A stretch of DNA of 64,000 nt from Anaerotignum propionicum (GCF_024461735.1 NZ_JANGAD010000006.1:124001-188000); one strand, 5' to 3'; shown: positions 9,185 to 18,479, counted from the stretch's first letter. Program-made: numbers and translations. The notes: a model not told the origin generated them from the letters alone.

Positions 9185-10429
9185 TTACCGTTCATTTGTA
9201 TTATTTGTATTATTTACTTTATTTTCTTTAAAATTCGTAACTGCATCGTAGATTTGTTCAACTACCGACTCAAGGCTACCGTTTCCGTGATACGCAACAT
9301 AAATTACGTCTTTCCCTGTTCTTGCAAAAAGGATTTGAATTCCCCCTGATTCAACCAAGGTAGCTTCATCGAAGTTTGTATTTTGTATATTATGATATTG
9401 CACTGTATCATAGGAGCCTTTATCAACTTTATTTTGAAGCATTTCATCAAAAAGTATTTTAGAAAGAAACTGGAACCTCATATTATAATATTCTGTTTCC
9501 ATAAAAGGTGAAGATACTGGGGCGGCATCCTTATTCATTTTACCCTCTAGTCTTCCCTGCTCCTTAATTTGATAAGCTTGTGGTGATAGTTCAGTCCAGT
9601 GATGGGAAACATAGCTAATATTATCTCCAACAGAATCTATGCCATATTCAATTGAAAAATTAGGGGCTGATTCTAATGCATTGATGGATATGGTAGGAAT
9701 ACTGCCATTATATGTGAATAAACTCTCTTCCCAATAGACCTTCTTATTATACTGGGATGCTAAGAACATATAAGCTAGAATGATAATTGGTACTGCCAAC
9801 GAAAAGTACCGACCATAGGAAGGCTTATATTTAACGTCGTGTTTCATTCTAACGCCCGCATCCAATTGCTGTTTTAGTTTTTTTATCTTTCTATAATCCC
9901 AAAAGGACGACCAAATGGCATAAAGAAACATTAACATCATAGGTATCTGGGCAATGTTATATATAGAGCTAACCCTAAAATAAACAGGGTGGATGTGTAA
10001 CAGGGTGTATAAAGTTACAACGATACAAGATGAATAAAGTATGGTTATATACCAAAACATATATTTTGTACGCTTATTCAAACTAGCGAAAGTTTCGCTT
10101 TGAGTAATGGGGTCTGTGTGAATTTCCATTGCATCCATTCTAATTGCTTGGTAAATTTGAAAGGAGGAGAAGGTACAAATATATTTCCAACCTTGGGTTT
10201 CATAGTACTCACGTATTTCTTCATCTGGTTTTTCATTCTCTTTCTTTACTGGTTCTAGACGATATTTTGTTTTTTCCGGAGAGTTCTTTTCAAAGGTAGT
10301 AATTAAACCAATTTTTTTTACAAAAAAGCCTCTGGATGCCATGTGGCTAAGGTACGCTTCTGCTTGAGCGATATCATACAAATTTGCAGAATGCAAAGGC
10401 ACTGGTATAGGTCTTCTTACAATTTTCAT
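9185..10429 (-). CDS. DUF2812-family membrane protein
   Basis: 414 residues. The N-terminal part (about 1-120, with EAYLSHMASRGFFVKKIG) matches the DUF2812 pattern, which often sits beside PadR regulators. Three membrane segments follow (about 120-142, 155-177 and 207-227), then an extracytoplasmic C-terminal domain of about 180 residues. Its ATG overlaps the stop codon of the PadR gene by 4 bases (ATGA), so the two are translationally coupled and in one operon. The biochemical function is unknown; PadR-DUF2812 pairs may respond to envelope or membrane stress (inference). A decayed copy lies at 10937-11142. Confidence 0.8.
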   Translation of the reverse strand: MKIVRRPIPVPLHSANLYDIAQAEAYLSHMASRGFFVKKIGLITTFEKNSPEKTKYRLEPVKKENEKPDEEIREYYETQGWKYICTFSSFQIYQAIRMDAMEIHTDPITQSETFASLNKRTKYMFWYITILYSSCIVVTLYTLLHIHPVYFRVSSIYNIAQIPMMLMFLYAIWSSFWDYRKIKKLKQQLDAGVRMKHDVKYKPSYGRYFSLAVPIIILAYMFLASQYNKKVYWEESLFTYNGSIPTISINALESAPNFSIEYGIDSVGDNISYVSHHWTELSPQAYQIKEQGRLEGKMNKDAAPVSSPFMETEYYNMRFQFLSKILFDEMLQNKVDKGSYDTVQYHNIQNTNFDEATLVESGGIQILFARTGKDVIYVAYHGNGSLESVVEQIYDAVTNFKENKVNNTNNTNER

Positions 10430-10737
10430 AAAGTGTCCCCCTCACTATCAAAAATACAAGTCTTCAACCGCATAAGTTCGTCTTGATACATACCGTGTCC
10501 CTTTTCAGTAATACGATAAATACGTTTTCTTCCCTCCACAGCGGTTTCTTCAATGATTTTCTCTTCTTCAAAACGAGCTAGTATGGTATATAGTGTACCA
10601 GGGCCAATTTTCACTCTGCCCTTTGTTCGGGTGTCAATAAACTGTGCCACATCAGTACCACACATTTCCTCTTTTGCAAATGCCATCAAAATATAATACA
10701 TACTTTCCGTTAGGCCTTCAAAAGCTTTTTTCGCCAT
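10426..10737 (-). CDS. PadR-family transcriptional regulator
   Basis: 103 residues, the usual size of the short PadR subclass. The start is the ATG at 10737 behind GAGGGGTG; the frame upstream to 10833 passes through the promoter and is not coding. A winged helix-turn-helix covers about 10-85, with the typical GPGTLYTILARFEEE recognition helix and a wing ending KRIYRITEKG. It is coupled to the downstream DUF2812 gene and very probably represses this operon through the two operators in its own promoter. Confidence 0.92.
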   Translation of the reverse strand: MAKKAFEGLTESMYYILMAFAKEEMCGTDVAQFIDTRTKGRVKIGPGTLYTILARFEEEKIIEETAVEGRKRIYRITEKGHGMYQDELMRLKTCIFDSEGDTL

Positions 10738-10753
10738 GGTATCACCCCTCATA

Positions 10754-10806
10754 ATATCGATAAATGATATTACCCTTAGTATATTATCGTATAACGATAT
10801 TGTCAA
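10754..10806 (-). promoter_or_regulatory. PadR operon promoter with two operator copies
   Basis: The minus strand has an ideal promoter: TTGACA (10801-10806), 17-base spacer, TATACT (10778-10783). The spacer is filled by a perfect inverted repeat, TATCGT-ATA-ACGATA (10785-10799). A second copy of the same site, ATATC-N7-GATAT (10754-10770), lies near the expected transcription start. Both fit ATATCrTTwtwCGATAw. Binding at either would block RNA polymerase. Confidence 0.8.
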
Positions 10807-10846
10807 ATAAACTATCCATATATTTCCTTGCAAATTGCAAAGATAA

Positions 10847-10870
10847 AAAGCAACCTAAAAAGGTTGCTTT
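10847..10870 (-). terminator. Hairpin terminator
   Basis: Perfect 10-bp stem AAAGCAACCT / AGGTTGCTTT with a 4-base loop, followed on the minus strand by CTTTTTATC. It lies just beyond the decayed DUF2812 copy. Confidence 0.7.
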
Positions 10871-10936
10871 AGAAAAGAAAAATATTACTTTTGGTTGCGG
10901 GAACGTCAGTGGCATCCGATAAAGGTTATCAGAGTA

Positions 10937-11142
10937 TTATTCAAATTGAATGAGAGAATGATAAATCTCATCACTAAATTTTGATAAATCCTTATCACCG
11001 AAATAATCAGATATCTTCTCATCACCATAATATTGCACACCAATCACTTTATTGCCTATGGAAGCGACATGTAGTCATTTATAAATGGATTTACAAGAAA
11101 TTGAAAGCGGAGGGTATAGTAGTCCGTATCTAATTCCGTAAA
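10937..11142 (-). pseudogene. Remnant of a second DUF2812-type gene
   Basis: Two fragments in different frames match the C-terminal half of the DUF2812 protein encoded at 9185-10429. The first (about 11142-11056) reads ELDTDYYTLRFQFLV..., compared with METEYYNMRFQFLS in the intact protein, and hits a TAG. The second (about 11067-10937) contains GNKVIGVQYYGD and ends SLIQFE-stop, compared with GKDVIYVAYHGN and the C-terminal helix of the intact protein. About 50 residues between them are deleted, and no N-terminal half is present. This is a dead tandem duplicate. Confidence 0.75.
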
Positions 11143-11149
11143 ACCAAAA

Positions 11150-11170
11150 AAGCACCTCATTGATGGGGAA
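11150..11170 (-). terminator. Possible rarA terminator
   Basis: Imperfect stem CCCCAT / ATGAGG followed on the minus strand by TGCTTTTTT, shortly after the rarA stop. The stem is weak. Confidence 0.4.
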
Positions 11171-11182
11171 TAGCAATTTAAT

Positions 11183-12508
11183 CTAATTACGATTCTCCTT
11201 TAAACGTCTCATGTGTTCTTTGATTCTTTTTTCCACGCCACTGTCAGAAAGTTCATAATAGACCGTTCCCAGTAATTCATCGGGTAGATATTGCTGTTTC
11301 ACATAATGGTTTGGGTAATTATGGGTATACAAATAGCCGATGCCGTTGCCCATTTCTTTTGAACCGCCATAACTGGAATCCTTCAAATGAGCAGGAACCG
11401 AGGAAATCCGAATGTTCTTTACATCCTCTAGGGCTTTATTGATTCCCATATAAGCTGCATTGCTTTTTGGTGCACAGGCAACATAAGTCACCGCTTGAGC
11501 CAGAGGAATCCTTCCTTCGGGCAAGCCAATAAAGTCCACTGCTTGCATAGCCGCGATGGCCACCTGAAGGGCATGAGGGTCTGCATTCCCCACATCCTCA
11601 GAGGCACAAATTACAATCCTTCGGGCAATAAATTTAGGGTCTTCTCCGGCATAAATCATTTTTGCCAAATAGTATAAAGCGGCGTCAGGGTCAGAACCCC
11701 TCATGCTTTTGATGAATGCGGAAATGGTATCATAATGGTTATCCCCGTTCTTATCATAGTTCAAAGCCCTCTTTTGAATGCATTCTTCTGCAACTGGTAA
11801 TGTAATATGAATTTTGCCGTCATTCCCTTTATCGGTAGTCAGTATGGCAAGTTCCAATGCATTTAAAGCCGTTCTGGCATCCCCATTAGCAGTATCTGCA
11901 AGAAAAGCCAGTGCATCTGCATCAATCTCCCCTTGATATGCACCCATGCCTCGCTCAACATCTTTTATCGCCCAAAGTAAAAGTTTCTCAATATCCTTTT
12001 GCTCTAGGGGTTTTAGTTGAAAAATTATAGAACGGGAAACAAGGGCTTTGTTCACTTCAAAATAGGGGTTTTCCGTGGTTGCACCAATTAATATGATGGT
12101 ACCATCCTCCACATGGGGCAATAGGGCATCCTGTTGGGTTTTGTTGAACCGATGAATTTCATCAATAAACAATATTGTTTTTGTTCCATACATCCCTTGT
12201 CTGTCTTTTGCTTCAGAGGCCACCTCTTTAATATCTTTAATCCCTGCAGTCGTTGCATTAATCTGACGGAATTCACTTTTCGTTGTATTCGCAATAATTT
12301 TCGCAAGGGTGGTTTTCCCTGTGCCAGGGGGGCCATAAAAAATAACAGAACTGATACGGTCGCCTTTGATTGCACGGTATAGCAGCCTGCCCTCACCCAC
12401 AATATGCTCCTGACCCACAAATTCCTCTAGGGTCTTTGGACGCATGCGAGCGGCCAAGGGAGAATCTCCATTTCCTTTTAAGCTTCGATTATATTCAAAA
12501 AGATCCAT
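11183..12508 (-). CDS. rarA: Replication-associated recombination protein A (RarA/MgsA AAA+ ATPase)
   Basis: 441 residues, typical for the family. It is a clamp-loader-like AAA+ ATPase acting at stalled replication forks. Visible motifs: Walker A GPPGTGKTT (about 55-63), Walker B ILFIDEIHRF (about 105-114), sensor 1 in GATTENP, then the sensor 2 region and the C-terminal tetramerisation domain. The N-terminus (PLAARMRPKTLEEFVGQEH) is highly characteristic. It follows queA by 12 bases and is probably co-transcribed with it. The ribosome site is a GGTGAAGGA close to the ATG. Confidence 0.95.
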   Translation of the reverse strand: MDLFEYNRSLKGNGDSPLAARMRPKTLEEFVGQEHIVGEGRLLYRAIKGDRISSVIFYGPPGTGKTTLAKIIANTTKSEFRQINATTAGIKDIKEVASEAKDRQGMYGTKTILFIDEIHRFNKTQQDALLPHVEDGTIILIGATTENPYFEVNKALVSRSIIFQLKPLEQKDIEKLLLWAIKDVERGMGAYQGEIDADALAFLADTANGDARTALNALELAILTTDKGNDGKIHITLPVAEECIQKRALNYDKNGDNHYDTISAFIKSMRGSDPDAALYYLAKMIYAGEDPKFIARRIVICASEDVGNADPHALQVAIAAMQAVDFIGLPEGRIPLAQAVTYVACAPKSNAAYMGINKALEDVKNIRISSVPAHLKDSSYGGSKEMGNGIGYLYTHNYPNHYVKQQYLPDELLGTVYYELSDSGVEKRIKEHMRRLKENRN

Positions 12509-12520
12509 TCCTTCACCGCC

Positions 12521-13555
12521 TTATGGTTTTGTCAAGAACAAACAAGCATCTCCAAAGGAGAAGAACCGATATCTCTCCTTCACCGCCTGGGCATATACTG
12601 CCATGGTTAAATCCTTTCCAACCAATGCAGAAACCAGCATAATTAATGTAGATTCAGGCAAATGAAAGTTTGTAATGAGACAATCAACTATTTTAAAGCT
12701 ATAGCTTGGATAAATAAAAATCTGTGTCCAGCCACTTTTTGCTTGTACTATGCCATTTTCATCCGTAACCGATTCTAGGGTTCTTGTACTGGTTGTACCA
12801 ACGGAAAAAATGCGTCCGCCATTTTTCTTAGCAAGATTAATGATATCCGCCTGTTCCTGCTCAACCACGTAATATTCTGAATGCATTTCATGCTCCAAAA
12901 TATCTTCTGCTTTCACCGGCCGAAAGGTACCCAAACCAACATGTAAGGTGACGTGGGCAATATGAACACCCATTTCCTCAATTTCCTTTAAAAGCCCCGG
13001 GGTAAAATGCAACCCTGCCGTAGGTGCTGCAGCAGAACCCTCATGCTTTGCATAAACAGTTTGGTAGCGTTCTTTGTCCTCCAAGCGGTGGGTGATATAG
13101 GGCGGCAAAGGCATTTCTCCCAGTTCATCCAAAATTGCTTCAAAAACACCTTCATAGGAAAAACGAATGATGCGGTTCCCCCCTTCTACAACCTCTAAAA
13201 CCTCGGCAATGAGTCTGCCATTACCGAAAGAAATTTTGTCTCCTGGTTTAGCCTTTTTCCCGGGACGTACCAATACCTCCCAAGTGTCCAAATCCCTTCT
13301 TGTTAAAAGGAGAATCTCCATCACCGCTCCAGTGCCGACACGTTCTCCATATAAGCGGGCAGGTAATACACGGGTGTCATTTATGATCAAGCAATCCCCT
13401 TTGCGCAAATATTCTTTAATATCTCGAAAATGCCTATGTTCCCATTTTTCCGTCAGCTTGTCCACCACTAATAATCTGGATGAGGCTCTATCCTCCAATG
13501 GTTCTTGGGCAATTAATTCTTCTGGTAAATCATAATAAAAATCACTTGTTTTCAT
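12521..13555 (-). CDS. queA: S-adenosylmethionine:tRNA ribosyltransferase-isomerase
   Basis: 344 residues, full length. QueA transfers and isomerises the ribosyl part of S-adenosylmethionine onto 7-aminomethyl-7-deazaguanine in tRNA, the penultimate step of queuosine synthesis. Family signatures seen are the N-terminal [49 protein letters not shown] and [16 protein letters not shown]. No other queuosine gene is nearby. It heads a short unit with rarA. Confidence 0.97.
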   Translation of the reverse strand: MKTSDFYYDLPEELIAQEPLEDRASSRLLVVDKLTEKWEHRHFRDIKEYLRKGDCLIINDTRVLPARLYGERVGTGAVMEILLLTRRDLDTWEVLVRPGKKAKPGDKISFGNGRLIAEVLEVVEGGNRIIRFSYEGVFEAILDELGEMPLPPYITHRLEDKERYQTVYAKHEGSAAAPTAGLHFTPGLLKEIEEMGVHIAHVTLHVGLGTFRPVKAEDILEHEMHSEYYVVEQEQADIINLAKKNGGRIFSVGTTSTRTLESVTDENGIVQAKSGWTQIFIYPSYSFKIVDCLITNFHLPESTLIMLVSALVGKDLTMAVYAQAVKERYRFFSFGDACLFLTKP

Positions 13556-13654
13556 GTTAAACTCCTATATATTTAATAATATTGTTTTATTGCTTTAAAA
13601 CTCCTTGAAAATTATATTATATGACTATTTTACCTTCCCCTTTAAAGCAAAAGG

Positions 13655-13694
13655 AACAGATAAGTTTATCCAACCGGCAATAAACTTATCTGTT
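13655..13694. terminator. Long hairpin between queA and the SpoIID-like unit
   Basis: Perfect 15-bp inverted repeat (AACAGATAAGTTTAT and its complement) with a 10-base loop. It lies just after the 89-residue gene and most likely ends that unit. The U-tract on the minus strand is interrupted. Confidence 0.6.
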
Positions 13695-13706
13695 ATATAT
13701 TGTCTC

Positions 13707-13976
13707 CTAATTTTTATCTTTTTCCCATGTTTCAATATGATATAAGACTTTATTCCACAAATCTTTTTTGCCACAGCCCAATAATACCTCTTGAATATGC
13801 TCTTTGTCACAGGAAATCTTCCGTGCTGTGCCACCACAACGCAAACCCTCATCAAGAAAAATCCAAAATTCACTACCCTGGGGCTCTTGTGTTAGGCCTC
13901 TATCGGTGAAATAGACTTTATTCTCGTTATCATCTGCAAAGCCATGCTGTTGCAATAAGAATTCTCTTAATTCCAT
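13707..13976 (-). CDS. Small protein of unknown function
   Basis: 89 residues; I do not recognise the family. It starts 2 bases after the stop of the SpoIID-like gene and has its own GAGGG site, so it is probably translated from the same mRNA. The protein is soluble, acidic in its first half, and contains two Cys (in RCGGTARKISCDKE) and several aromatic residues. It has no signal peptide or membrane segment. A long hairpin follows directly. Confidence 0.65.
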   Translation of the reverse strand: MELREFLLQQHGFADDNENKVYFTDRGLTQEPQGSEFWIFLDEGLRCGGTARKISCDKEHIQEVLLGCGKKDLWNKVLYHIETWEKDKN

Positions 13977-13978
13977 AC

Positions 13979-15598
13979 TTATCCCTCAATTGTAATACCT
14001 GTATAATAGTATTTCAATATTTCGTCGTATTTATAGCCTAACTTCGCCATAGCTTGGGCACCCTTCTGGCTTAACCCAACGCCATGTCCTCTGCCAATTC
14101 CTTCAATGACAAAACGACCGCTATTATCAACTGTACTGATGTTCACAGAATAAACTTCGTAATCTGAGGATTGAGATACATTAGCGCCTGGGTTACTCCC
14201 CCCAGAAATGGAGATGTTTCTTCCATTCATTGCAGATAAGGAGCCTTCGGTATTGGCAACTATACCATTTTTTGCCGCTGCTTCTGACAAGGAACCATTC
14301 CCTGAATTTGAGGTTTGATTACCGCTTCCATTTTTCTTTGCGGTTTCCCCATATAGACCAATTTCACCGCCCTTGCCATTGATCGTAAACATTTTACCTG
14401 GTAGACTGCCTATGGAAGCTGCGGAAAAATAGGTTCGGATACTTTCCTTTGTGAGGGTTTTTGAACCTCTAGAACCAACAATCTTCATTTCTTGCACTCT
14501 GCCACCAGTAGAAAGCTTTGTAATAACAATATCCTCAGCACTACCAATATTTTCGCCCTTTGCCGAAAGCAGTGCATCTAAGTCATTCAGGGTTAAGGTC
14601 ACTTTCCACGAATTATCCCCATCCTCTGCTATCTCGGGTACTGCCTTTAAATATGGCAATGCATTCGCCCAAACATTTTCGCTGTTTTCAGTATATCCCC
14701 CTGTGGATGCACAAAAGTATGCCTCTATAGGATTACCATTATAAACAGCAATCTCTCCTGATGTCGCATTCACAGCCTGCGTGCTTCTAGCTGACTCACC
14801 ACTATAGCCATTATAAACCTGACAACTTATTGTATCATTAAATTCATAACCTAAACTGCGATAAGCGCTAATCTTCATCAGTGCATAAGTTCTGGCTGAA
14901 ATAGTCTGAGCTTTCAATGCTTCCATTTCATAAGACGCCGGCATCTCGGCAGGCACAACACCATAAAGATACTTATCCAAATCCACAATATTTACTGCTG
15001 TCATGGTTCCACCGTGAATCACAAATGTGAGCATTCCCCGATAGATCTTCCCGTTTAAGCTAAAGGTATCCTGTTCTCCTGTTCCCATAAACGCAGGGTT
15101 TATATCACTGGGGAAAAGAACAGAAGTCTGGCTTCCATCTATTCGTATGCCTGTAAAGGCTGTTCTGGTTGCGCTGTATCGACTGGCTGATTCCACCTCA
15201 GAAACAGAACTGCCTGAAACATATACTGTCCATACGTCATTACCCAGATATGCCAAGTATGCCCGATGTCCCAATCGTGACAAAATATCTGCCAAATCAG
15301 AAGCATTCCCTTGACTCATTTCTTCCTCAATTGCAATATATTCACCAGAGGCAATGGAGGCGGTAAAGCCTGAGCTTGAAGAAATCGATCCATTTTCCTT
15401 GAATGAACCATTTTTTTCTATTCCGATTAACAGCTCTCTTCCGCCGATTGAAGCATTGGTTTTGTTTTTACAGATACTTTCCAGTCCAATTCGAACCACT
15501 TGGGGTACCTCATAAGCAAAAGCGACTTGAGACATGGACGAGAATCCTATTGCCATAGTCAATGCCGCTGTAATTAGTTTTTTAAATCTTCTATTCAT
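13979..15598 (-). CDS. Secreted SpoIID/LytB-domain protein
   Basis: 539 residues with a clear N-terminal signal peptide (KKLITAALTMAIGF..., cleavage near AFA-YE). The SpoIID/LytB domain (about 195-390) contains YLYGVVPAEMP, whose Glu matches the catalytic acid of SpoIID lytic transglycosylases, and ALKAQTISARTYAL. A Ser/Asn/Gly-rich linker (about 415-465) follows. The C-terminal block with GRGHGVGLSQKGAQAMA is also part of the SpoIID pattern, so the linker is an insertion. The likely role is peptidoglycan cleavage at the cell surface. It is longer than true SpoIID (about 340), and no spoIIQ or spoIIR is nearby, so I do not call it spoIID. Confidence 0.85.
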   Translation of the reverse strand: MNRRFKKLITAALTMAIGFSSMSQVAFAYEVPQVVRIGLESICKNKTNASIGGRELLIGIEKNGSFKENGSISSSSGFTASIASGEYIAIEEEMSQGNASDLADILSRLGHRAYLAYLGNDVWTVYVSGSSVSEVESASRYSATRTAFTGIRIDGSQTSVLFPSDINPAFMGTGEQDTFSLNGKIYRGMLTFVIHGGTMTAVNIVDLDKYLYGVVPAEMPASYEMEALKAQTISARTYALMKISAYRSLGYEFNDTISCQVYNGYSGESARSTQAVNATSGEIAVYNGNPIEAYFCASTGGYTENSENVWANALPYLKAVPEIAEDGDNSWKVTLTLNDLDALLSAKGENIGSAEDIVITKLSTGGRVQEMKIVGSRGSKTLTKESIRTYFSAASIGSLPGKMFTINGKGGEIGLYGETAKKNGSGNQTSNSGNGSLSEAAAKNGIVANTEGSLSAMNGRNISISGGSNPGANVSQSSDYEVYSVNISTVDNSGRFVIEGIGRGHGVGLSQKGAQAMAKLGYKYDEILKYYYTGITIEG

Positions 15599-16025
15599 GG
15601 CAAGTCCTCCAATAAAACATTTGTATTATTTAGAAATTCTTTTTCCAGTATATCAAAATGCAAGTGATTTCGATAGAGTAAATCTCAACAAAAACACTAC
15701 AGTTTTTCCATTTGTTTTACCAGTTATTGGAGTATATAAATAAAAGTATCTTAATAGTGATATCATAGGATGCTACACAACTCTAAAGAATCACCATTAT
15801 ATTTATATAATAAGGCAGGCAAGAGTATCTCTTACCTGCCTTAAAAGAAAGATGCGTATCTATTTTATATTACAAAATAATCAATAATTTAAATAATCAT
15901 GGCTTTTTACAGATGTTCCATTGTTTTTCACTCTAATTTTTAATAATAGCAACCCAATCCGTATCCCATTTTACGCATAAAACTGATCAATAATGCTATA
16001 TACTCAAATCCTTGTAAACATTGGA
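15599..16025. other. Intergenic region
   Basis: 427 bases between metA and the SpoIID-like gene. Apart from the hairpin at 15812-15842 I see no gene or RNA. It must hold the promoter of the leftward SpoIID-like gene. Confidence 0.5.
15812..15842. terminator. Hairpin terminator between metA and the SpoIID-like gene
   Basis: 14-bp stem with one mismatch (AAGGCAGGcAAGAG / CTCTTaCCTGCCTT) and a 3-base loop, with A-rich and T-rich flanks. It lies about 180 bases past the metA stop. Confidence 0.65.
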
Positions 16026-16946
16026 CTATGTGTTGATTTTCGTTATGTCATAAGGAGTGGTCTGATAGACGTAGTAATTCAACCAATTTGAGTATAATAA
16101 ATTACCATGGGCACGCCAACGTACAAGGGGCTCTTTTGTATCATCATCATTTGGAAAATAATTTGCAGGAACAGCAGTATCCAACCCGGAATTTTTATCC
16201 CTTGTATACTCATTATTCAGTGTATAAGGATCATATTCCGAATGTCCCATAATGAAAATTTGCTTGCCATCTAGGGAAGAAATTGCATAGACGCCTGCTT
16301 CTTTAGAGGATGCAAGGATTTCCAAATTACTTTCTTTTTGAATATCTTCTTCCTTTACTGTTGTATATCGAGAATGGGGTGCAAAAAACACATCATCTGC
16401 TCCCCTTAAAAGCATCGAATTTTTCTTTTCAATAACATGCGGAAAGACGCCAAAGAGCTTCTCATTCATTTCATGTTTTTGAATTCCATAATGGTAATAA
16501 AGACCAGCCTGTGCACCCCAGCAAATATGGAATGTGCTGTGAACATTTGTCTTGCTCCACTCCATCATTTCTTTCAATTCATCCCAATAATCAACCTCTT
16601 CAAACTCCATTTTTTCCACTGGCGCACCAGTAATGATAAATCCGTCGAAGTTATCATTTTTTACCTCGTCAAAGGTTTTATAAAACGCCAACAAGTGTTC
16701 ACTTGAGGTATTCTTAGCTATATGAGATTTAATATGAATCAATTCTAACTCAATTTGTAAAGGCGTATTCCCTAAAAGTCTGGATATTTGGGTTTCAGTA
16801 TCAATCTTTGTGGGCATTAAGTTTAACAATAGTATTTTTAATGGGCGTATATCTTGAGTTATTGCCCTATGCTCCGTCATAACAAAAATATTTTCTTCGG
16901 TTAATACCTTTACTGCGGGCAACTCATTAGGTATTTTGATTGGCAT
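16026..16946 (-). CDS. metA: Homoserine O-acetyltransferase (MetA family)
   Basis: 306 residues, full length. MetA acylates homoserine for methionine synthesis. The catalytic Cys142 (CWGAQAG), His235 and Glu237 (GHSEYD) are at their expected positions. Residue 111 is Glu (GAPVE); in characterised MetA enzymes Glu here goes with acetyl-CoA and Gly with succinyl-CoA. I therefore infer O-acetylhomoserine as the product, despite the family's common name of succinyltransferase. This agrees with the upstream sulfhydrylase, which uses O-acetylhomoserine. It is second gene of the Met T-box unit, 216 bases after metY. Confidence 0.94.
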   Translation of the reverse strand: MPIKIPNELPAVKVLTEENIFVMTEHRAITQDIRPLKILLLNLMPTKIDTETQISRLLGNTPLQIELELIHIKSHIAKNTSSEHLLAFYKTFDEVKNDNFDGFIITGAPVEKMEFEEVDYWDELKEMMEWSKTNVHSTFHICWGAQAGLYYHYGIQKHEMNEKLFGVFPHVIEKKNSMLLRGADDVFFAPHSRYTTVKEEDIQKESNLEILASSKEAGVYAISSLDGKQIFIMGHSEYDPYTLNNEYTRDKNSGLDTAVPANYFPNDDDTKEPLVRWRAHGNLLYSNWLNYYVYQTTPYDITKINT

Positions 16947-16982
16947 TTTCCATCACCGCTTTCTTTATTTTACTAACAGAAT

Positions 16983-17050
16983 AATTCCTGCAAACATCAA
17001 AGTAGTTGAATGTAATGCATCATCTGTGAATAGATGATGTTGCAGGGATT
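16983..17050 (-). promoter_or_regulatory. Competing-hairpin element between metY and metA
   Basis: In the 216-base gap, an outer stem (16983-16999 with 17035-17050, about 15 pairs, one bulge and one G-U) competes with an inner hairpin (17018-17025 with 17032-17039) for the same TGATGT bases. On the nascent RNA the inner hairpin forms first and the outer could displace it. There is no U-run directly after, so I favour attenuation or RNA processing over a plain terminator. Confidence 0.5.
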
Positions 17051-17162
17051 TGTATAATTGTTGTATATGCATCTGAAAAGCTATTTTTAAGGATATTCTG
17101 TAATTTCTCCTTAAAGGGGCTTCTTCAAGAATATTAAAGCAAAATTTTAATGAAACCATGTG

Positions 17163-18446
17163 TTAGATTGCTTTTAAAGCCTGTTCAATATCATCAATCA
17201 AGTCCTGCGCATTTTCTAAACCGCAGGAGAAACGAACCAAATCCCCAGAGATCCCTGCCGCAACAAGCTCACTCTCATTCATCTGTCTATGGGTAGCGCT
17301 TGCAGGATGCAAACAGCAGGTTCTTGCATCAGCAACATGGGTTGCAATGGAAGCAAGCTTCAATCCATTCATAAATTTTTCGGCGGCTTCTCTTCCGCCT
17401 TTTACGCCAAAACTAACAACGCCGCATGTTCCATTTGGCATATACTTTTGCGCAGTTTCATAGAACTTATCACCCTCTAAACCGGGATAAACTACCCATG
17501 AAATTTTGTCATTTGCTTTTAAATATTTTGCAACAGCAAGGGCATTTTCACAATGACATGGCACTCTTACATGCAGGCTTTCTAACCCCAAATTTAACAG
17601 AAATGCCGTTTGAGGAGATTGAGAAGCTCCGAAATCTCGCATGAGTTGGGCTGTTGCCTTGGTGATAAAAGCTCCACCTTGACCGAATTTTTCCACATAA
17701 GTAATGCCGTGATAGCTGTGGTCAGGGGTACAAAGACCTGGGAATTTTTCTGCATTTGCCTTCCAATCAAATTTACCTGAATCTACAATACAACCACCCA
17801 CACCTGCGCCGTGGCCATCCAGATATTTTGTTGTGGAGTGTGTAACGATATCTGCCCCCCATTCAAAAGGCCGACAATTTACCGGGGTTGCAAAGGTGTT
17901 ATCAATCACCAAAGGTACGCCATGGGCATGGGCTGCATTTGCAAAGCGCTCAATGTCAAGGACAGTCAAAGCAGGATTTGCTATGGTTTCGCCAAAAACA
18001 GCTTTTGTGTTTGGTTTAAATGCAGCTTGCAATTCTTCATCTGTACAATCTGGGGCGATAAAAGTGAAATCAACACCCATTTTCTTCATGGTAACGGAAA
18101 ATAGATTGTAAGTACCCCCATAGATTGTAGCACAAGACACAACATGATCTCCGCAGGATGCAATGTTGAAGATGGCAAAAAAGTTTGCTGCTTGACCTGA
18201 TGAAGTCAACATGGCCGCTGTGCCGCCTTCCATTTCACAAATTTTTGCAGCAACATAGTCACAAGTAGGATTTTGCAGTCTTGAATAAAAATAACCGTTT
18301 GCTTCCAAATCAAAGAGTTTTCCCATTTCCTGACTGGTTTCATATTTAAACGTAGTGCTTTGAATAATTGGAATTTGTCTGGGTTCACCGTTTTGTGGTG
18401 TATAACCGCCCTGTACACATTTTGTTTCTATTCTGTAATCACTCAT
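17163..18446 (-). CDS. metY: O-acetylhomoserine sulfhydrylase (Cys/Met metabolism PLP enzyme)
   Basis: 427 residues, the long form typical of MetY. It converts O-acetylhomoserine and sulfide to homocysteine using PLP. The start is the ATG at 18446 behind AGGAGG. Signatures: GGYTPQNGEPRQIPIIQST at the N-terminus, the SSGQAA phosphate-binding region, the VIDNTFATP aspartate that contacts PLP, the Schiff-base Lys in HSTTKYLDGHG, and CCLHPASATHRQM near the C-terminus. It leads an operon with metA, controlled by a Met T-box. Confidence 0.95.
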   Translation of the reverse strand: MSDYRIETKCVQGGYTPQNGEPRQIPIIQSTTFKYETSQEMGKLFDLEANGYFYSRLQNPTCDYVAAKICEMEGGTAAMLTSSGQAANFFAIFNIASCGDHVVSCATIYGGTYNLFSVTMKKMGVDFTFIAPDCTDEELQAAFKPNTKAVFGETIANPALTVLDIERFANAAHAHGVPLVIDNTFATPVNCRPFEWGADIVTHSTTKYLDGHGAGVGGCIVDSGKFDWKANAEKFPGLCTPDHSYHGITYVEKFGQGGAFITKATAQLMRDFGASQSPQTAFLLNLGLESLHVRVPCHCENALAVAKYLKANDKISWVVYPGLEGDKFYETAQKYMPNGTCGVVSFGVKGGREAAEKFMNGLKLASIATHVADARTCCLHPASATHRQMNESELVAAGISGDLVRFSCGLENAQDLIDDIEQALKAI

Positions 18447-18479
18447 AATTCTCAAATCCTCCTTTTTCTGTCTGAAATT

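Noticed and set aside
16965..17159. 64-residue frame between metY and metA
   Set aside because: No ribosome site, no motif, and it coincides with the competing-hairpin element, which explains the sequence better.
16947..17162. SAM riboswitch between metY and metA
   Set aside because: The alternating stems do not match the S-box or other SAM classes that I know.
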